A stretch of DNA of 64,000 bases from Lasioglossum baleicum (lineage: Eukaryota > Arthropoda > Insecta > Hymenoptera > Halictidae). The notes under the pieces were generated by a model, which was not told the origin of the DNA, made no database searches, and saw only the letters and a program-made list of their open reading frames with translations. Position numbers and translations under genes: made by a program. The DNA is taken from the NCBI RefSeq assembly GCF_051020765.1, contig NC_134941.1:372001-436000 (forward strand), in the 5' to 3' direction. Shown in pieces: positions 45,660 through 57,799 of the stretch. How positions within the stretch are numbered: position 1 is the first letter of the stretch; every line of letters begins with the position of its first letter.

Positions 45660-47060
45660 TTTGCTGATATAAGATTGCACAGTACGAAGGGGGCCATCCA
45701 GTGGCGATAATAGTTTTTTTGCAGGTGGAGGTACTTCGAACATTCGAAGGTCACCTTCATTTTTTAAAATGGAATGAGGTATTTTTTATACCATAGATCG
45801 ATGTAGCTGGACATTCGTTATAAAAAAGTACTAACCTATGTATGTCGAAGAGTTAGTAATTCATGAGATTGTATTTCAATTTAAGGGGGCCGGCGCGGCC
45901 GTGCAAGAGTGTGTGGGCACACGCACACATCGCTGAATTCGCATATACGTATATGCAATTACAAGGTTTACGATTTTTCAAAATTACGCTTCAGCATTGC
46001 AAGGAGTAGTTCAGAATTGGTCAATTATGATTCCTAAAAGTCAGATACATGTCGGTACGGTGCCCAAAATGCATATTTTTACGTTATAGAGGAATAATTT
46101 GTAATATTCGGCGGAGACAAATAACAATTCGGCCTGTCACAAACGACAATACAGCACCTCGAGGTTCCGAAGGTTGACGGCTGGACGTTACAAATGTTCC
46201 AATAGAATACGGTTGATAATGCAGGTCGATATTATATTGTCCATCGATAATACAGTGTCCATCGTCCATGCAAACACTAAATTTATTGAACAAAAACACT
46301 GGTACGCGAAGCGGCTATCTTCTGACGTCTTGCTTACTTCGGTTGCCTCGTGATAGGCCAATACCAGTGGTGTTGGACAGGCAATATCTGCCGAATATTA
46401 TAAATTATTCTAATAACGGTATATAACGGTATAACGTACGACCTGCATTATCAGCCATATTCTATTGGAACATTTGTAACGTCCAGCCGTCAAATTTCGG
46501 AATCAGATTGTCATGCTACTAGTGCAAAATTTCGGAACCTCGAGGTGCTGTATTGTCGTTTGTGACAGGCCGAATTGTTATTTGTCTCCGCCGAATATTA
46601 CAAATTATTCCTCTATAACGTAAAAATATGCATTTTGGGCACCGTACCGACATGTATCTGACTTTTACGAATCATAATTGACCAATTCTGAACTACTCCT
46701 TGCAATGCTGAAGCGTAATTTTTAAAAATCGTAAACCTTGTAATTGCACATACGTATATGCGAATTTAGCGATGTGTGCGTGTGCCCACACACTCTTGCA
46801 CGGCGGCGCCGGCCCCCTTAAATAACTCTAAAACATCATTACTGTCGTACTTTTGAAATTGAAATATCTCCTGAACTACTAACTTTTCAACATACATAGA
46901 TTAGTACTTTTTTATAACGAATGTCCAGCTGCGTCGATTGATGTATTAAAAAATACCTCATTCCATTTAAAGAAATGAAGGTGACCTTCAAATGTTCGAA
47001 GTACCTCCACCTGCAAAAAAACTATTATCGCCACCGGATGGCCCCCTTCGTACTGTGCAA
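45660..47060. repeat. Palindrome inside the ACAGGGTGGG element
   Basis: Arms about 45660-46235 and 46450-47060 are inverted copies, including GGGGGCCGGCGC and the AGTGTGTGGGCACACGCACAC block. The arms have diverged by several small indels. Confidence 0.75.
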
Positions 47061-47316
47061 TTTTATTTCAGTAAATATTTCTGTGAAACTTATAGTTTCG
47101 AAGATATCTGAGGTGCTAATAGTTATTGCCCCACCCTGTATTATTCATATTTTTGCATACTCTTCTAAATGAATGAAACATGGTAAATGCTTTAGTTAGA
47201 TGACACATTTGTTATGTCCTGGTATATAGCCAGCAATTATTGATATAATTGTCGGAAGCTTTCACTTGAGGCCCGTTTTAATATGAACAGACTTCTTCTG
47301 GTCTCTCAAATTTATC

Positions 47317-47390
47317 TATCTATCTATCTATCTCTATCTCTCTATCTCTATCTCTATCTCTCCCTCTCCTCGCTCTCTCTCTCTCGCACG
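47317..47390. repeat. CTAT/CTCT microsatellite
   Basis: ATCTATCTATCTATCTCTATCTC run grading into CTCTCT. Confidence 0.95.
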
Positions 47391-47722
47391 GCTTGTTTCT
47401 CACACTGACCGTCACCCGAGCGTATACCTGCCAGTTCCTGGAAAGTCACCCCACCGGATATACGCATGTACAATAGGGTGGACCTAAGCTATACTTGACG
47501 AAAAATTTTTATCGAGATACAAAGCACCGCACCCCCTAGAATTGTTCCTTTAGGTGAGAAAAAAATTTGTGCAAAGTTTGAGATCGATCGAAAAAAAGGA
47601 TCACGTGCCCCAAAGCGACTGAAAATTTTGAAAATTTTGAAATTCACCTCAACTATGGAACATGGCACATCGTTGGATTTGTCTTTTTTTTCTGAATAGG
47701 AATATGAAAAAATTATATGTAT

Positions 47723-49190
47723 TGTGACGTGGCAGCTTTGCTGACGTCTATCCGAACCCTTTAACCGAGACCGGGTCACCTGCGAGCCGATGCGAATCGA
47801 GGCGAGCGTAGCGATTGATCTCCCTGGAGACAACCGGCTTCCAGCGGCGGAAAATTTATCGCATTTGAATGTCGCGCCGCTGGGCGCGACACGAAGTTTC
47901 AGGACCTGCTCCCTTGCAAAGGGAGCCGACACCTATCCGAAGCTGCTAATTGGCGAGAGCCATTACGAGAAGACGCCCGGCCGACCTATCGCGTAACGGT
48001 GCGAACGAAGAAGACAACGGGGATTGGACCGAGCTCGGACCCGCCAACCCGGAGATGCCGACGAGGAAATTACGTCGTGGGGACGATCAGTTGCCCAACC
48101 TTGCCGACTCTCGCCCAGGAACAGCCATGAGAGCTCACCTGGAATAGCTCGGGTCCATCCCATCGCCCCCGCAGCGTTATCGGACGCGGCCCCGAGAAAA
48201 TGAACAATTGTCGGAGGCCCGGGTCCGAATTCACTGAATTCAGCCCTGTAGCGAGGAGCCACGCGATAGGTCCGGCCGTCGTAGCAGCAAGGATAGATGA
48301 GGAAGTAGTGGGGGACGCCCCGTTTCCGCGTTCCGAGCCGACACGAAGTGGGTCACTAGGACGCAGGACTACGTAGTAGAACCACGTATTTTGTAACCGC
48401 GCTGTTGTTGAAAAGTATTGTGTAACGACCGCCATTATCGGGCTTGAATCGTGCCGTTTGGTAAGTACCGGTCATATTATCGTGAATAAAGTTCTGTGAT
48501 TACTCGTGTTGGCTCGGGACGTCGTTTGACGGGTTCTGTAACCTATTTGCGCGGGCTAAGTGCTTCGGCGAGTCCGGGGTCCGAGGCGAGCGTTCTCGAG
48601 CCGGGCGCCGAAGCAGTGTATCGTAGCGATCCCGAGTGGTTTTTGCGGGACGTACGACTTTCGGTTGCGGCCCTTAGATTTACGATCCTCGGAAGTTCCA
48701 CGGTGGGACGACGCGACGCGCCCGCTTCGATCTCGCCACGTGTTTGCCGTCCTCGCCTAGTCTCTTCACATTGCGACGCGTATTCTATCGGGACTCGGCG
48801 GAAATCGTGCCTTTCCAGGCTTGTATTATTCACGCGGAATCCTGTGACCGCCGAGTCCGACGCGAACCGGGAATATTACGCGCGATCGACCGAACAACCG
48901 TCGAAATCTATCGAGATCGCGCCGGCAGCCATATTGTTTGCCGCCGGCTCCCGCCGGTGGCCTGTAAACGTTTGTTTCCGACGTAATAAACGATCCTTGT
49001 CTGCCGTAAACGTCTCGGTTCATTCTTCCCTGTGAGAAACGTTCCCGTCGCGGGGAATGCCCCGTCCTTCCTCCCACGTGGAATCCTGGACTATTCTGTC
49101 GCTATCCCAGGTCGCGCAATCCTCGTGTGTTGGGAAAAGTGTTCCCTCGGGTTTGAATCCCGATTGTTTTCGTGTGGCACGTCTACGTGT
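47723..49190 (+). mobile_element. Probable LTR of a retrotransposon
   Basis: Begins TGTGACGTGGCAGC, contains GAATAAAG near 48484 and AATAAACG near 48985 as candidate polyadenylation signals, and is directly followed by TGGCGCCCGTAGG (49192), which resembles a primer-binding site. About 1.47 kb, GC-richer than its neighbours. The internal region is cut off after about 20 bases by the GA microsatellite and non-LTR element. The left boundary is inferred from the TG start only. Several open frames of 60-180 codons on both strands show no domain. Confidence 0.45.
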
Positions 49191-49211
49191 CTGGCGCCCG
49201 TAGGTTTCATT

Positions 49212-49219
49212 TAGAACTC

Positions 49220-49266
<47 letters not shown>
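49212..49266. repeat. (GA)n microsatellite
   Basis: About 27 GA units at the 3' end of the minus-strand non-LTR element; it may represent its tail. Confidence 0.97.
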
Positions 49267-49269
<3 letters not shown>

Positions 49270-49365
49270 ATTCTAAATTTTAATATAATACAATACACAT
49301 ATAAAACATATAAGATAAATTCATTCTTGTTTTCGGCCTTCCTTTTCCGTCCGTACCTCTCCCAT

Positions 49366-50894
49366 TCACCTCCTTTCTTTCACATTCTCTCTCCAATCTT
49401 CCACCTTCCTCATCCACTCTTCCCCATTTCCCTCATCATCCAACACCTCACACATTCTCTCCTGCCATACATTCTCCTCATCCACTCTCATGCACACTTC
49501 CCACACATGGTCCCACGTCTCTTTTTCCCATCCACACACTCTACACACTCTCAGCTCATCCTCCAACCAGTATCTATCCCCCCTCATTTCATTTCCTAAT
49601 CTGAATTTTGCCACCCTTTGCCATCTGCTCTCCCCCCATCCCTTTTTCAAATATCCCGGTAACCCGTCTCCCTTTACCATCCCGTACCATTTATTAGATC
49701 TTGAATTTGCTATTCTTTCCTCTTTTTGCCTTTTCTTCTCCCTTTTTATAATTTCCCCGCTTATCTTTTCTTTTCTCTCCTCTAACCACTTGTTCATCTC
49801 CTCCGTATCCCATCCCCTTTCTTCAAAGAAATCCCCTCTCTCCTTTTCCCATCCATCCCTTATCCCTCCCTTTCTATCTCTTCTCCTAATCGCTTCCCAA
49901 CATATCCTTGCCAACTCCCCCCCTTTTCCCTCCGCTAGCTTTTTCTCGTAACCCCACGCCCTCAATCCCGCCCTTCCCCTTAACAGTTCCTTTTGCAGCT
50001 CCTCCCTTACCATATATCCCGGTGTTGTCATCCCCACCCCTAACACCCATTTTAGGTACCTCTCCTGTAACTTTTCGATGCCTTCCCTCTCTTTCCACCC
50101 CCATATTTCTACCCCGTAATTAATTACCGACCATACTAATTTATCAAATAGCCAAATTCTCCTACCCCAATCCTTTCCAAATCTTCTTTTTCCTATTCCC
50201 CATACTTGTCCCATTATCGCTGCCCCTTTCCTTATCCTGTCCTCCACATGTGCCTTTTGCCCACCATCCCTAGATAATGTGTACCCTAGGTACCTATATT
50301 CCCCTACCTCCTCAATCGTTTTGCCCTTCCACCTCCATGTCACTTTTTTCCATCTCCCCCCACCCTTTCTACACCTCATCACCTTCGATTTCTCCGCATT
50401 CAGTTGCAGCTTTTTCCCATCTAAATATCTTTCTAATGCTCTCATCATCCCCCTCATCCCTTCCTCATCCTCTGCCAGCATGGCTATATCATCCGCGTAT
50501 GCCAACGTGTATACCTTTCTATCCCCTAACCTTACTCCCCCCCATCTTCCCTTTTCTAGTTCCTCATCTATGTCTGCCATCAATAAGGTAAACAACAGTG
50601 GGCTCAGCAGACACCCTTGTCTGACCCCCCTTTCCGTCCAAAAACTTTCCCCTTCCTCCTCCCCCACTCTCACTTTATTTTTCGTTTCCCTTAACATTTC
50701 CTGACATCTCCCCACCAGCCCTTCTCTCACCCCCCTTTTTCTCATCGCCCTTACTAACAATAAGATCTCCCTATCCACGGAGTCAAACGCCGCTTTCAAA
50801 TCTATAAATAATATTGTTAGCCTCCTTTTTTTCCGCTTCACCTGCCTGTTTATCAGATAATTTAAAACATATATGTTGTCTATACAACCTAACC
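49366..50894 (-). pseudogene. Non-LTR retrotransposon reverse transcriptase, C-terminal 3/4
   Basis: A 500-codon open stretch contains the reverse transcriptase blocks in order: FIDLKAAFDSVDR (catalytic Asp), GVRQGCLLSPLLF, YADDIAML (catalytic pair) and EYRYLGYTLS, then a thumb region and a C-terminal zinc-knuckle-like CRVCGWEKETWDHVWEVC. This order is typical of non-LTR (LINE) elements. No frameshift is seen within this part, so it is young. The N-terminal part is at 54839-55062, separated by the hAT at 50895-54830. The first codons of the apparent open frame are hAT sequence. A ~100-base 3' UTR follows. Confidence 0.9.
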
Positions 50895-51685
50895 CAGGGG
50901 TCGGCAACCTGCGGCTCGCGAGCCACATGCGGCTCTTTGGATGTGAAGCTGCGGCTCTTTAGTTCCATACGCAAATATTATTTATTTTATTAAAAAAAAA
51001 ACAGTACTACTGTTGGATATTACCGCGAAAGTGTTTTTATTAAAATATATATTTAATAAATTACCTATTTTATTATTTATCTATTTTATAGCTTTTATTA
51101 TTTAAAAATTCGCGTTAAAATAATAATTATAAGTGTAAGTACTGTAAGAGGTTGCCGCTCGTGGTGTGTGTGAATAGTTGCCGATCGGGGCACGTTGCTG
51201 ATCGGTGAACGTTGCCGCGAAGACTGCTCGAGCCGTTTCGCTCTTTTCGGCGTGTTACCGATGCCGTCGCGTTCCTTGCGGCATGGTACCCTAGGCAACG
51301 TTGACGCAATGACCGTTTCAGATGTTTTCAGAAATAAAAGCGGGTATTGACGACCACATATCAGTTCAGTGCGATCGTAGCCAGCACTTATAGTCAATCA
51401 GTACGTGAGAGAGTGAGACAAACAGTGTTTCGTGTCTAAATTATTTATTTTAATAATTAAATTGTTAGAGAATTATTTATTTTATTTAGGTGAGTATTTT
51501 TAATTGGGAAATATCGTTGTAAAATGTTTTTTGATAAATTATATTTCATTATGCCCAGCTTCTCGATAGTATTTACTTATGTATACGTTGACATAGTAAA
51601 TAATTGCAAAACTTGTCATCTGCTCTGTTTTGGATACCTAAATAATAATTTTAAAAATTCTTTACTACACACACAGCTTCAAGCA

Positions 51686-54383
51686 TGGCATCTACAAAAA
51701 AAAGAGAAGAACTGAAGAAGAGCATCGAGAATTCAATCGGGATTGGACGGAGTCGTTCGCTTTCATATGCAACTCAGATGGCCTTCCGACTTGTCTCATT
51801 TGCCACGAAAAACTCGCATACAATAAGAAATCAAATTTAGAGAGACACTTCACTAAAAAACATACTCAGTTTGCTAGTAAATATCCAGTCGGCGAAGAAC
51901 GAAAAAAAGCTGTCGACGAGCTCCAAAAACAAAAACAGCAATCAAGTTCCATGTTAAGTAACTGGACGCAATCTACAAGTAATGTTAATCTGGCAAGCTT
52001 CGCGGTATCACTAGAAATTGCAAAAAAAGGCAAACCATTCTTATGGTGAGTATGTCAAAGATTGCTTCATACGTGCATCTGAAGAACTGTTTCGTGATTT
52101 CAAAAACAAACCAGAAATCTTGAAAAAAATCAAAGATTTGCCACTATCCGCTAAAACAGTACAAGATAGAATAGCTAAAATGTCTTCAAATGTAACATAT
52201 TTGCAGGTGGAAGATATTCAACTTTCTTCTGCCTTATCACTTGCTATAGATGAGTCTTGCGACATAAAAGACACGGCACAAGTTGCCCTTTTTGTCAGGT
52301 ATATGTCTTCCCAAAGTCCAAAAGAAGAACTTCTAGGATTGCTACCGCTCTAGGGACAAACTAGAGGGGAAGATATAACGAATGCCGTGCAAAAATGCCT
52401 TGAAGACAATAAGATCGATTTAAATAAAATCGTTTCAATAGCAACTGATGGAGCCAGAAGTATGACAGGAAAAAATAAAGGAGCAACAACGATTCTTCAG
52501 AGCAAAATAAACCACGAAATTCTTACGTTTCACTGCATAATACACCAAGAAGCGCTTTGTGCCCAAACATTTCCGGCCGAAATAGTTGAGGTCATGAATT
52601 TGGTAATCAAGATTGTTAACAGCATTTTGTCAAAAGCACTCTACCATCGTCAGTTTAAAGAATTCTTAAACGAAATGGAGACTCAGTATTCCGACCTCCT
52701 TCTTCACAATAAAGTGCGATGGCTTTCCAAAGGTAAGGTGTTAAAACGTTTTGCTTTGTGCTTGAATGAAATAAATACATTCCTAAATGAAAAAGGCATT
52801 AATCACCCTGAATTAGAGAACGACAAATGGTTGCAAAAATTTTACTTTGTTCGGGATTCGAATTATGGGATTTGCCGGCCGTTACACCAACCGTCGAGCG
52901 ACAATTGCTCTGGCCTTTTTTCACAATGTTTAGAGTCGCGTAGCGATCGCTCGTTACCGTTGCGTACGGCCGCGAAGTGTTTGTAAGCGCCCATCACCGG
53001 TAAATCCCATGATTTGAATCTCGAACGTTGCTTCTTCCCGGATCATGCGATCGATCCGGCACCAATCGCGTGCGACCCCGCCTGCCGTTTCGAAGATGAT
53101 TTAAAGGCCCTCCCTTGGCAGAGCGGCGGCTTTTTCGCTGCGAACAGTTAACGAGCTCATTTCGCTGTCCAGTCTTTCATCCACGGTCGTTCATAGCTTC
53201 AAGCATTTAATAAATTGCGCTTCGTATTCAGATTCACAACGTCGGTTCAAATCTACTAGGATCAATTCTCCTTCTTGTCTCGCGATTTCGTGCTTCTGCT
53301 CCGCGACAAGACTTCCTACGTGCGCGCAGAAGATAATCCGTCCGCGGCGACCCTCACTAAGGGGCGTCCAAGATTTCCGTTTCGCGACTCCAGGGCAGAC
53401 GCTAGCACGCTCAAGATCTCCGCTGACCGATCCGCCGGCGATTGTACCACCGGTCAATTTCGACCTAAATAAAGTGCAATTGTGAGTTTCACCCGGAGAG
53501 TGTCCATCTCCCTCATCTACACCACCTCATCCTCGCCGTTCCTCGCGCGCTCATTGCTGAGCGGTCCCGGCCTCAGGCGCCCCTGACCTCCGGTCGACGC
53601 CGAACATACTTTATGGTGGATATCACAGCGAAATTAAATGAGCTGAATCTAAAACTGCAAGGAAAGGGAAACCCAGCCTATGTTTTGGTAGAAGAATTGG
53701 TTTGTTTTGAAGAAAAATTAATTCTTTTTGCAGAACATATTCAGAGCGGTAAATTACTTCATTTTCAATTTCTAAAGCAATATCGCGATAAAACCAGTGC
53801 AACTGTTGACACGAATTACTTCAGCACAGTTATAAAAAAAATTAAAGATGAATTTGCTGACAGATTTGAGCAATTCAAAACCAACAAAACCACTCTAGCA
53901 TTCATAGTAAATCCTCTCAACACAAATAGTAACGAAATCCACATTGAGCCGTTTGGAATTGATACTGGATCTTTAGAAATGCAATTGGTCGATTTAAAAA
54001 GTAAAGCTTTGTGGAGTGGAAAATTTACAGAGTTGAAAAGCAAGTTGGAAAAGTTGGAGGTCCAGAAATGTATGTACGTAACGCAACAAAAGTGGACAGC
54101 TTTAAAAGAAATGCCGCGAGTTGAGGCACTTATATTCGACGCATGGAATAGTCTTCCAGATCGCTACAGTGAGGTGAAAAAGTTGGCATTTGGAGTGCTG
54201 ACTATCTTCGGATCGACATATTCGTGCGAGCAAGCGTTCTCTTGCATGAATATAATTAAAAGTAAAGTAAGAAGCCAACTAACAAATGAAAATTTAGAGT
54301 CGTGTTTGAAACTTAAAACAACAAGTTATGAGCCAAATTTATCCAAACTTTCTAAAACCATGCAAAGCCAACGCTCCCATTGA
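51686..54383 (+). pseudogene. hAT transposase (GTF2IRD2/Charlie-like), one frameshift region, one stop, one LTR insertion
   Basis: From 51700 a frame reads a zinc finger CLICHEKLAYNKKSNLERHF (about 51797-51856). Near 52020 the frame shifts into 52018-52847, which contains [10 protein letters not shown] with a catalytic Asp and [12 protein letters not shown], and has a single internal TAG at 52351. The solo LTR (52848-53606) interrupts, and the frame resumes exactly at 53612 through the C-terminal [20 protein letters not shown] and KVRSQL dimerisation block to a stop at 54383. Few lesions, so recently inactivated. Confidence 0.92.
52848..53606 (+). mobile_element. Solo LTR, TSD TACTT
   Basis: TGTTCGGGATTCG...GACGCCGAACA, 759 bp, flanked by TACTT (52843-52847, 53607-53611). 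The transposase reading frame continues across once it is removed. AATAAAG at 53469 is a likely polyadenylation signal. No internal sequence, hence LTR-LTR recombination. Confidence 0.92.
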
Positions 54384-54838
54384 ATTTGTTTGCTCAAATG
54401 TATGTTATTGTTTTTTTTATTTTAAGTAAAAGTTACATTGTTTAGTAAAGTTTAAATTTTCTACTTGAATAACCATGCAAAGCCATCGTTCCCATTGAAT
54501 TTGTTTGCTCAATTGTTTGTTATTGAAGTGCAAGTTAGTGTTGTAAGTAAATGTTTAATTGTTTTAATTTTTTACTTAAATAATAAGTAATTATCTAATA
54601 ATGCCATATATATTACCTAATTTGTTGTGAAAAACACTACTTATATATGAATAAATAGATATTTTTTCTTATGAATAAATAGATTAGTTTTTTTTATCAG
54701 AAAACTTTATTTATGCGAGTACTATTTATTGTTGGCAAGAAAAAATTTTGTGGCTCTTTAAAAACTTTGAAATTTTGTAAATTGTATTATAATTTTTGAC
54801 TCTTCCGAATCAAAAGGTTGCCGACCCCTGACCTAACC

Positions 54839-55062
54839 CCTTCCTGAAACCTGTCTGACTTGCAGGCAGCATCCTTTTTTCCTCCACCTCTTCCCTCAAT
54901 CTTTCTGCCAATACGGCTGCATAAATCTTGTATGCCGTTTGCGTGAGAGTCACTCCTCTATAATTCTTTACTTTCCTACTGTCTCCCTTCTTAGCTATTG
55001 GTACTACAATGCCCTCTGTCCAGTCCTCCGGCCATCCCTCCCCCTTCCAAACCTTATTACAT
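54839..55062 (-). pseudogene. Non-LTR reverse transcriptase, N-terminal block
   Basis: Reads WPEDWTEGIVVPIAKKGD, NYRGVTLTQTAYKIYAAVLAE and ASQTGFRKGLG, the conserved start of LINE reverse transcriptases (blocks 0-2). It joins in frame to 50894 when the hAT and one duplication are removed. Its upstream side is cut by the fold-back at 55063, and no further element sequence is evident beyond 57687. Confidence 0.9.
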
Positions 55063-55804
55063 ACAGGGTGTCCCAAAATTCGTGAAAATCCCGAAAGGGG
55101 GTGGTCCCTGAGACCATTCTAAGAGACATTTTCCTTTGCACCAATGTCAACTGCGGCTTTGTTTAGGAGTTATTAACGAAAAACACGGACCAATCAGAGC
55201 GCGTCTTGGCCCGCCGCGCCGCGCCGCCAAGCGAGTGTCGGTGGTACGCCGCGACATCGCAACGAACAAGAGTTTCTCGATAATGTGAATCCTCTCCGAT
55301 TTCGATGAGCTTTGGATACGTTGTCCAGACCATGATTCTGAACAACATTTCTCTTTAGACTTTTTGGCGATCGACTTTAGTTTACGAGATAATCGTAAAA
55401 AAAGAGAAGAAGCAGAAACTGATTGAATTAAAAACTCACGTATTCAGCCGTAAATCCATTTGCTGCTTCGAAATGTGTGTCACTGGGTCACTCGGTGACG
55501 AACTGCACAGATGTCTTCAGGTACACGGCAGTACCGAAAGCCAAGGGACGTACGGCCAGGTCGACGAACTGCACAGCCGGTGGTAGAAGGCCTAAGGGAT
55601 GCGCGGTCAAGTCGACGATCCAGAATTTAACTTTCACTTTCGAATCGATAAATAATTCGTATGTTTATTTTACACAGATGCCTTGAAATTTTTCCACACT
55701 CACAATCACTGTTCACATTTGTCAACACATAGTTATGCACTAATAATAATTGCCATATCCCTTGTACTGTTGCACAAATCACAACAATCAGGTAATGCAA
55801 TCAC

Positions 55805-56005
55805 TAGACTGCGGATTTCATGCATTTGTAGCAAACATGAGTAGGTGCATTTTAATACAGTAGAGAGATTAAAATAATTTCAAAACACCAATGTATTATT
55901 TTCAAATTCTTAAAATGATCACAGTAAGAATCAAATATCTGTCTGGCTCTTGTCCTTTGTAATAGCGGCAGCCAACATTCATTTTGCATGAAGATTCGCA
56001 GTCTA
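55805..56005. mobile_element. hAT MITE (TAGACTGCGGAT family), left arm
   Basis: 201 bp; one mismatch in the right end (ATTCGCAGTCTA). Confidence 0.85.
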
Positions 56006-56737
56006 GTGATTAGTTTAAATATCACAGTCAAAAAAACAGCTAATACATAGCAACCGTTAGCTTTGAATTTACAAGTCTTTGGAGATGTTCTCTCTACCGC
56101 GGCTCGAACGACACTGATTTTCCTCAAGATTTTTCTAAAAAATTTAGGAAGGGCATTTAGAGTGTCGAAATTCGAAATGCACGCTGTAGCACGAGAACGA
56201 CGGGACGGTTGGACGAAAAACAGGATACGAGAAGGACCGCTTTAAGACTTATGGCAATCACATGTTTAGGTTTTCCTGTAGATTGGTACGCAGAGTCGAT
56301 GGGTAACCGTTCGAAAACGTCGTCTGTCCTTCTTTTAGAAAGTTTCTTAAGGAAGGTATAGGACAATAGGGATGCTACGCTGACCTGAAATTTTTACCCC
56401 TTGCTGGGTAAAAGGACGGATGACGTTTTCGAACAGTTACCCATCGACTCTACGTACCAACCTGCAGGAAAAACTAAACATGTGTTTGCCACAAAGCTTA
56501 CAGCGGTCCTTCTCGCATTCTGTTTTTCGTCTAACCGTCCCGTCGTTCTCGTGCTACAGCGTGCATTTCGAATTTCGACACTCTAAATGCCCTTCCTAAA
56601 TTCTTTAGAAAAATCTTGAGGAAAATCAGTGTCGTTCGAGCCGCGGTAGAGAGAACATCTCCAAAGACTTGTAAATTCAAAGCTAACGGTTGCTATGTAT
56701 TAGCTGTTTTTTTTACTGTGATATTTAAACTAATCAC

Positions 56738-56940
56738 TAGACTGCGAATCTTTATGCAAAATGAATGTTGGCTGCCGCTATTACAAGGGACAGGGGAGCC
56801 AGACAGATATTTGATTCTTACTGTGATCATTTTAAGAAGTTGAAAATAATACTATGGTGCTTTGAAATTATTTTAATCTCTCTACTGTATTAAAATGCAC
56901 CTACTCATATTTGCTATAAATGCATGAAATCCGCAGTCTA
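56738..56940. mobile_element. hAT MITE (TAGACTGCGGAT family), right arm
   Basis: 203 bp; mirror copy of the left-arm MITE with small indels. Confidence 0.85.
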
Positions 56941-57799
56941 GTGATTGCATTACCTGATTGTTGTGATTTGTGCAGCAGTACAAGGGATATGGTAATTATT
57001 ATTAGTGCATAACTATGTGTTGACAAATGTGAACAGTGATTGTGAGTGTGGAAAAATTTCAAGGCATCTGTGTAAAATAAACATACGAATTATTTATCGA
57101 TTCGAAAGTGAAAGTTAAATTCTGGATCGTCGACTTGACCGCGCATCCCTTAGGCCTTCTACCACCGGCTGTGCAGCTCGTCGACCTGGCCGTACGTCCC
57201 TTGGCTTTCGGTACTGCCGTGTACCTGAAGACATCTGTGCAGTTCGTCACCGAGTGACCCAGTGACACACATTTCGAAGCAGCAAATGGATTTACGGCTG
57301 AATACGTGAGTTTTTAATTCAATCAGTTTCTGCTTCTTCTCTTTTTTTACGATTATCTCGTAAACTAAAGCCGATTGCCAAAAAGTCTAAAGAGAAATGT
57401 TGTTCAGAATCATGGTCTTGACAACGTATCCAAAGCTCATCAAAATCGGAGAGGGTTCACATTATCGAGAAACTCTTGTTCGTTGCGATGTCACGGCGTA
57501 CCACCGACACTCGCTTGCCGGCGCGGCGTGGCGCGCCGGGCCAGGGTGCGCTCTGATTGGTCCGTGTTTTTCGTTAATAACTCCTAAACAAAGCCGCAGT
57601 TGACATTGGTGCAAAGGAAAATGTCTCTTAGAATGGTCTCAGGAACCACCCCCTTTCGGGATTTTCACGAATTTTGGGACACCCTGTATATAGCAGCCCG
57701 CCGAAATAGTAGTGCAGCAGCCTGCTATGGGCGAAGGTTTATGGTAGGGATAGTGCTATTAGTCCTTGGTCCCGGGGACTAATAGCCCTCTACTCAGGG

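Larger units (their letters stand above)
42883..47139. mobile_element. ACAGGGTGGG-ended element, heavily interrupted
   Basis: Left end ACAGGGTGGGACAATAACTC and right end AGTTATTGCCCCACCCTGT are inverted and both continue into AGATATCTTCGAAACTATAAG. Internally it is a palindrome (45660-47060). The left arm is cut by a putative solo LTR (42932-45650). Confidence 0.65.
50895..54830 (+). mobile_element. hAT transposon, TSD ACCTAACC, nearly complete
   Basis: Ends CAGGGGTCGGCAACCT...AGGTTGCCGACCCCTG with a perfect 8-bp duplication ACCTAACC (50887-50894, 54831-54838). Subterminal GCGGCTC/GAGCCGC words are repeated. It encodes a broken transposase and contains a solo LTR. Inserted in the non-LTR reverse transcriptase gene. 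Confidence 0.95.
55063..57687. mobile_element. ACAGGG fold-back element, largest palindromic copy
   Basis: Ends ACAGGGTGTCCCAAAA and TTTTGGGACACCCTGT. Arms about 55063-56330 and 56400-57687. Each arm holds its own 201-203-bp hAT MITE (55805-56005, 56738-56940), the frame with NVNSDCECG-like start now broken, and an inner block starting at about 56040 that also occurs at 23100-23390. The right flank does not resume the interrupted non-LTR gene. Confidence 0.82.

Noticed and set aside
48496..49035. 179-codon plus-strand frame
   Set aside because: GC-rich LTR-like sequence open in several frames; arginine/serine-rich composition without any recognisable domain.
49490..50704. Plus-strand frames opposite the reverse transcriptase
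   Set aside because: Antisense shadows of a purine-rich coding strand (S/P/L/H-rich translations).
50880..54840. CCTAACC next to the hAT ends as possible telomeric (TTAGG) repeat
   Set aside because: It is a single 8-bp target duplication inside a reverse transcriptase codon stretch, not an array.
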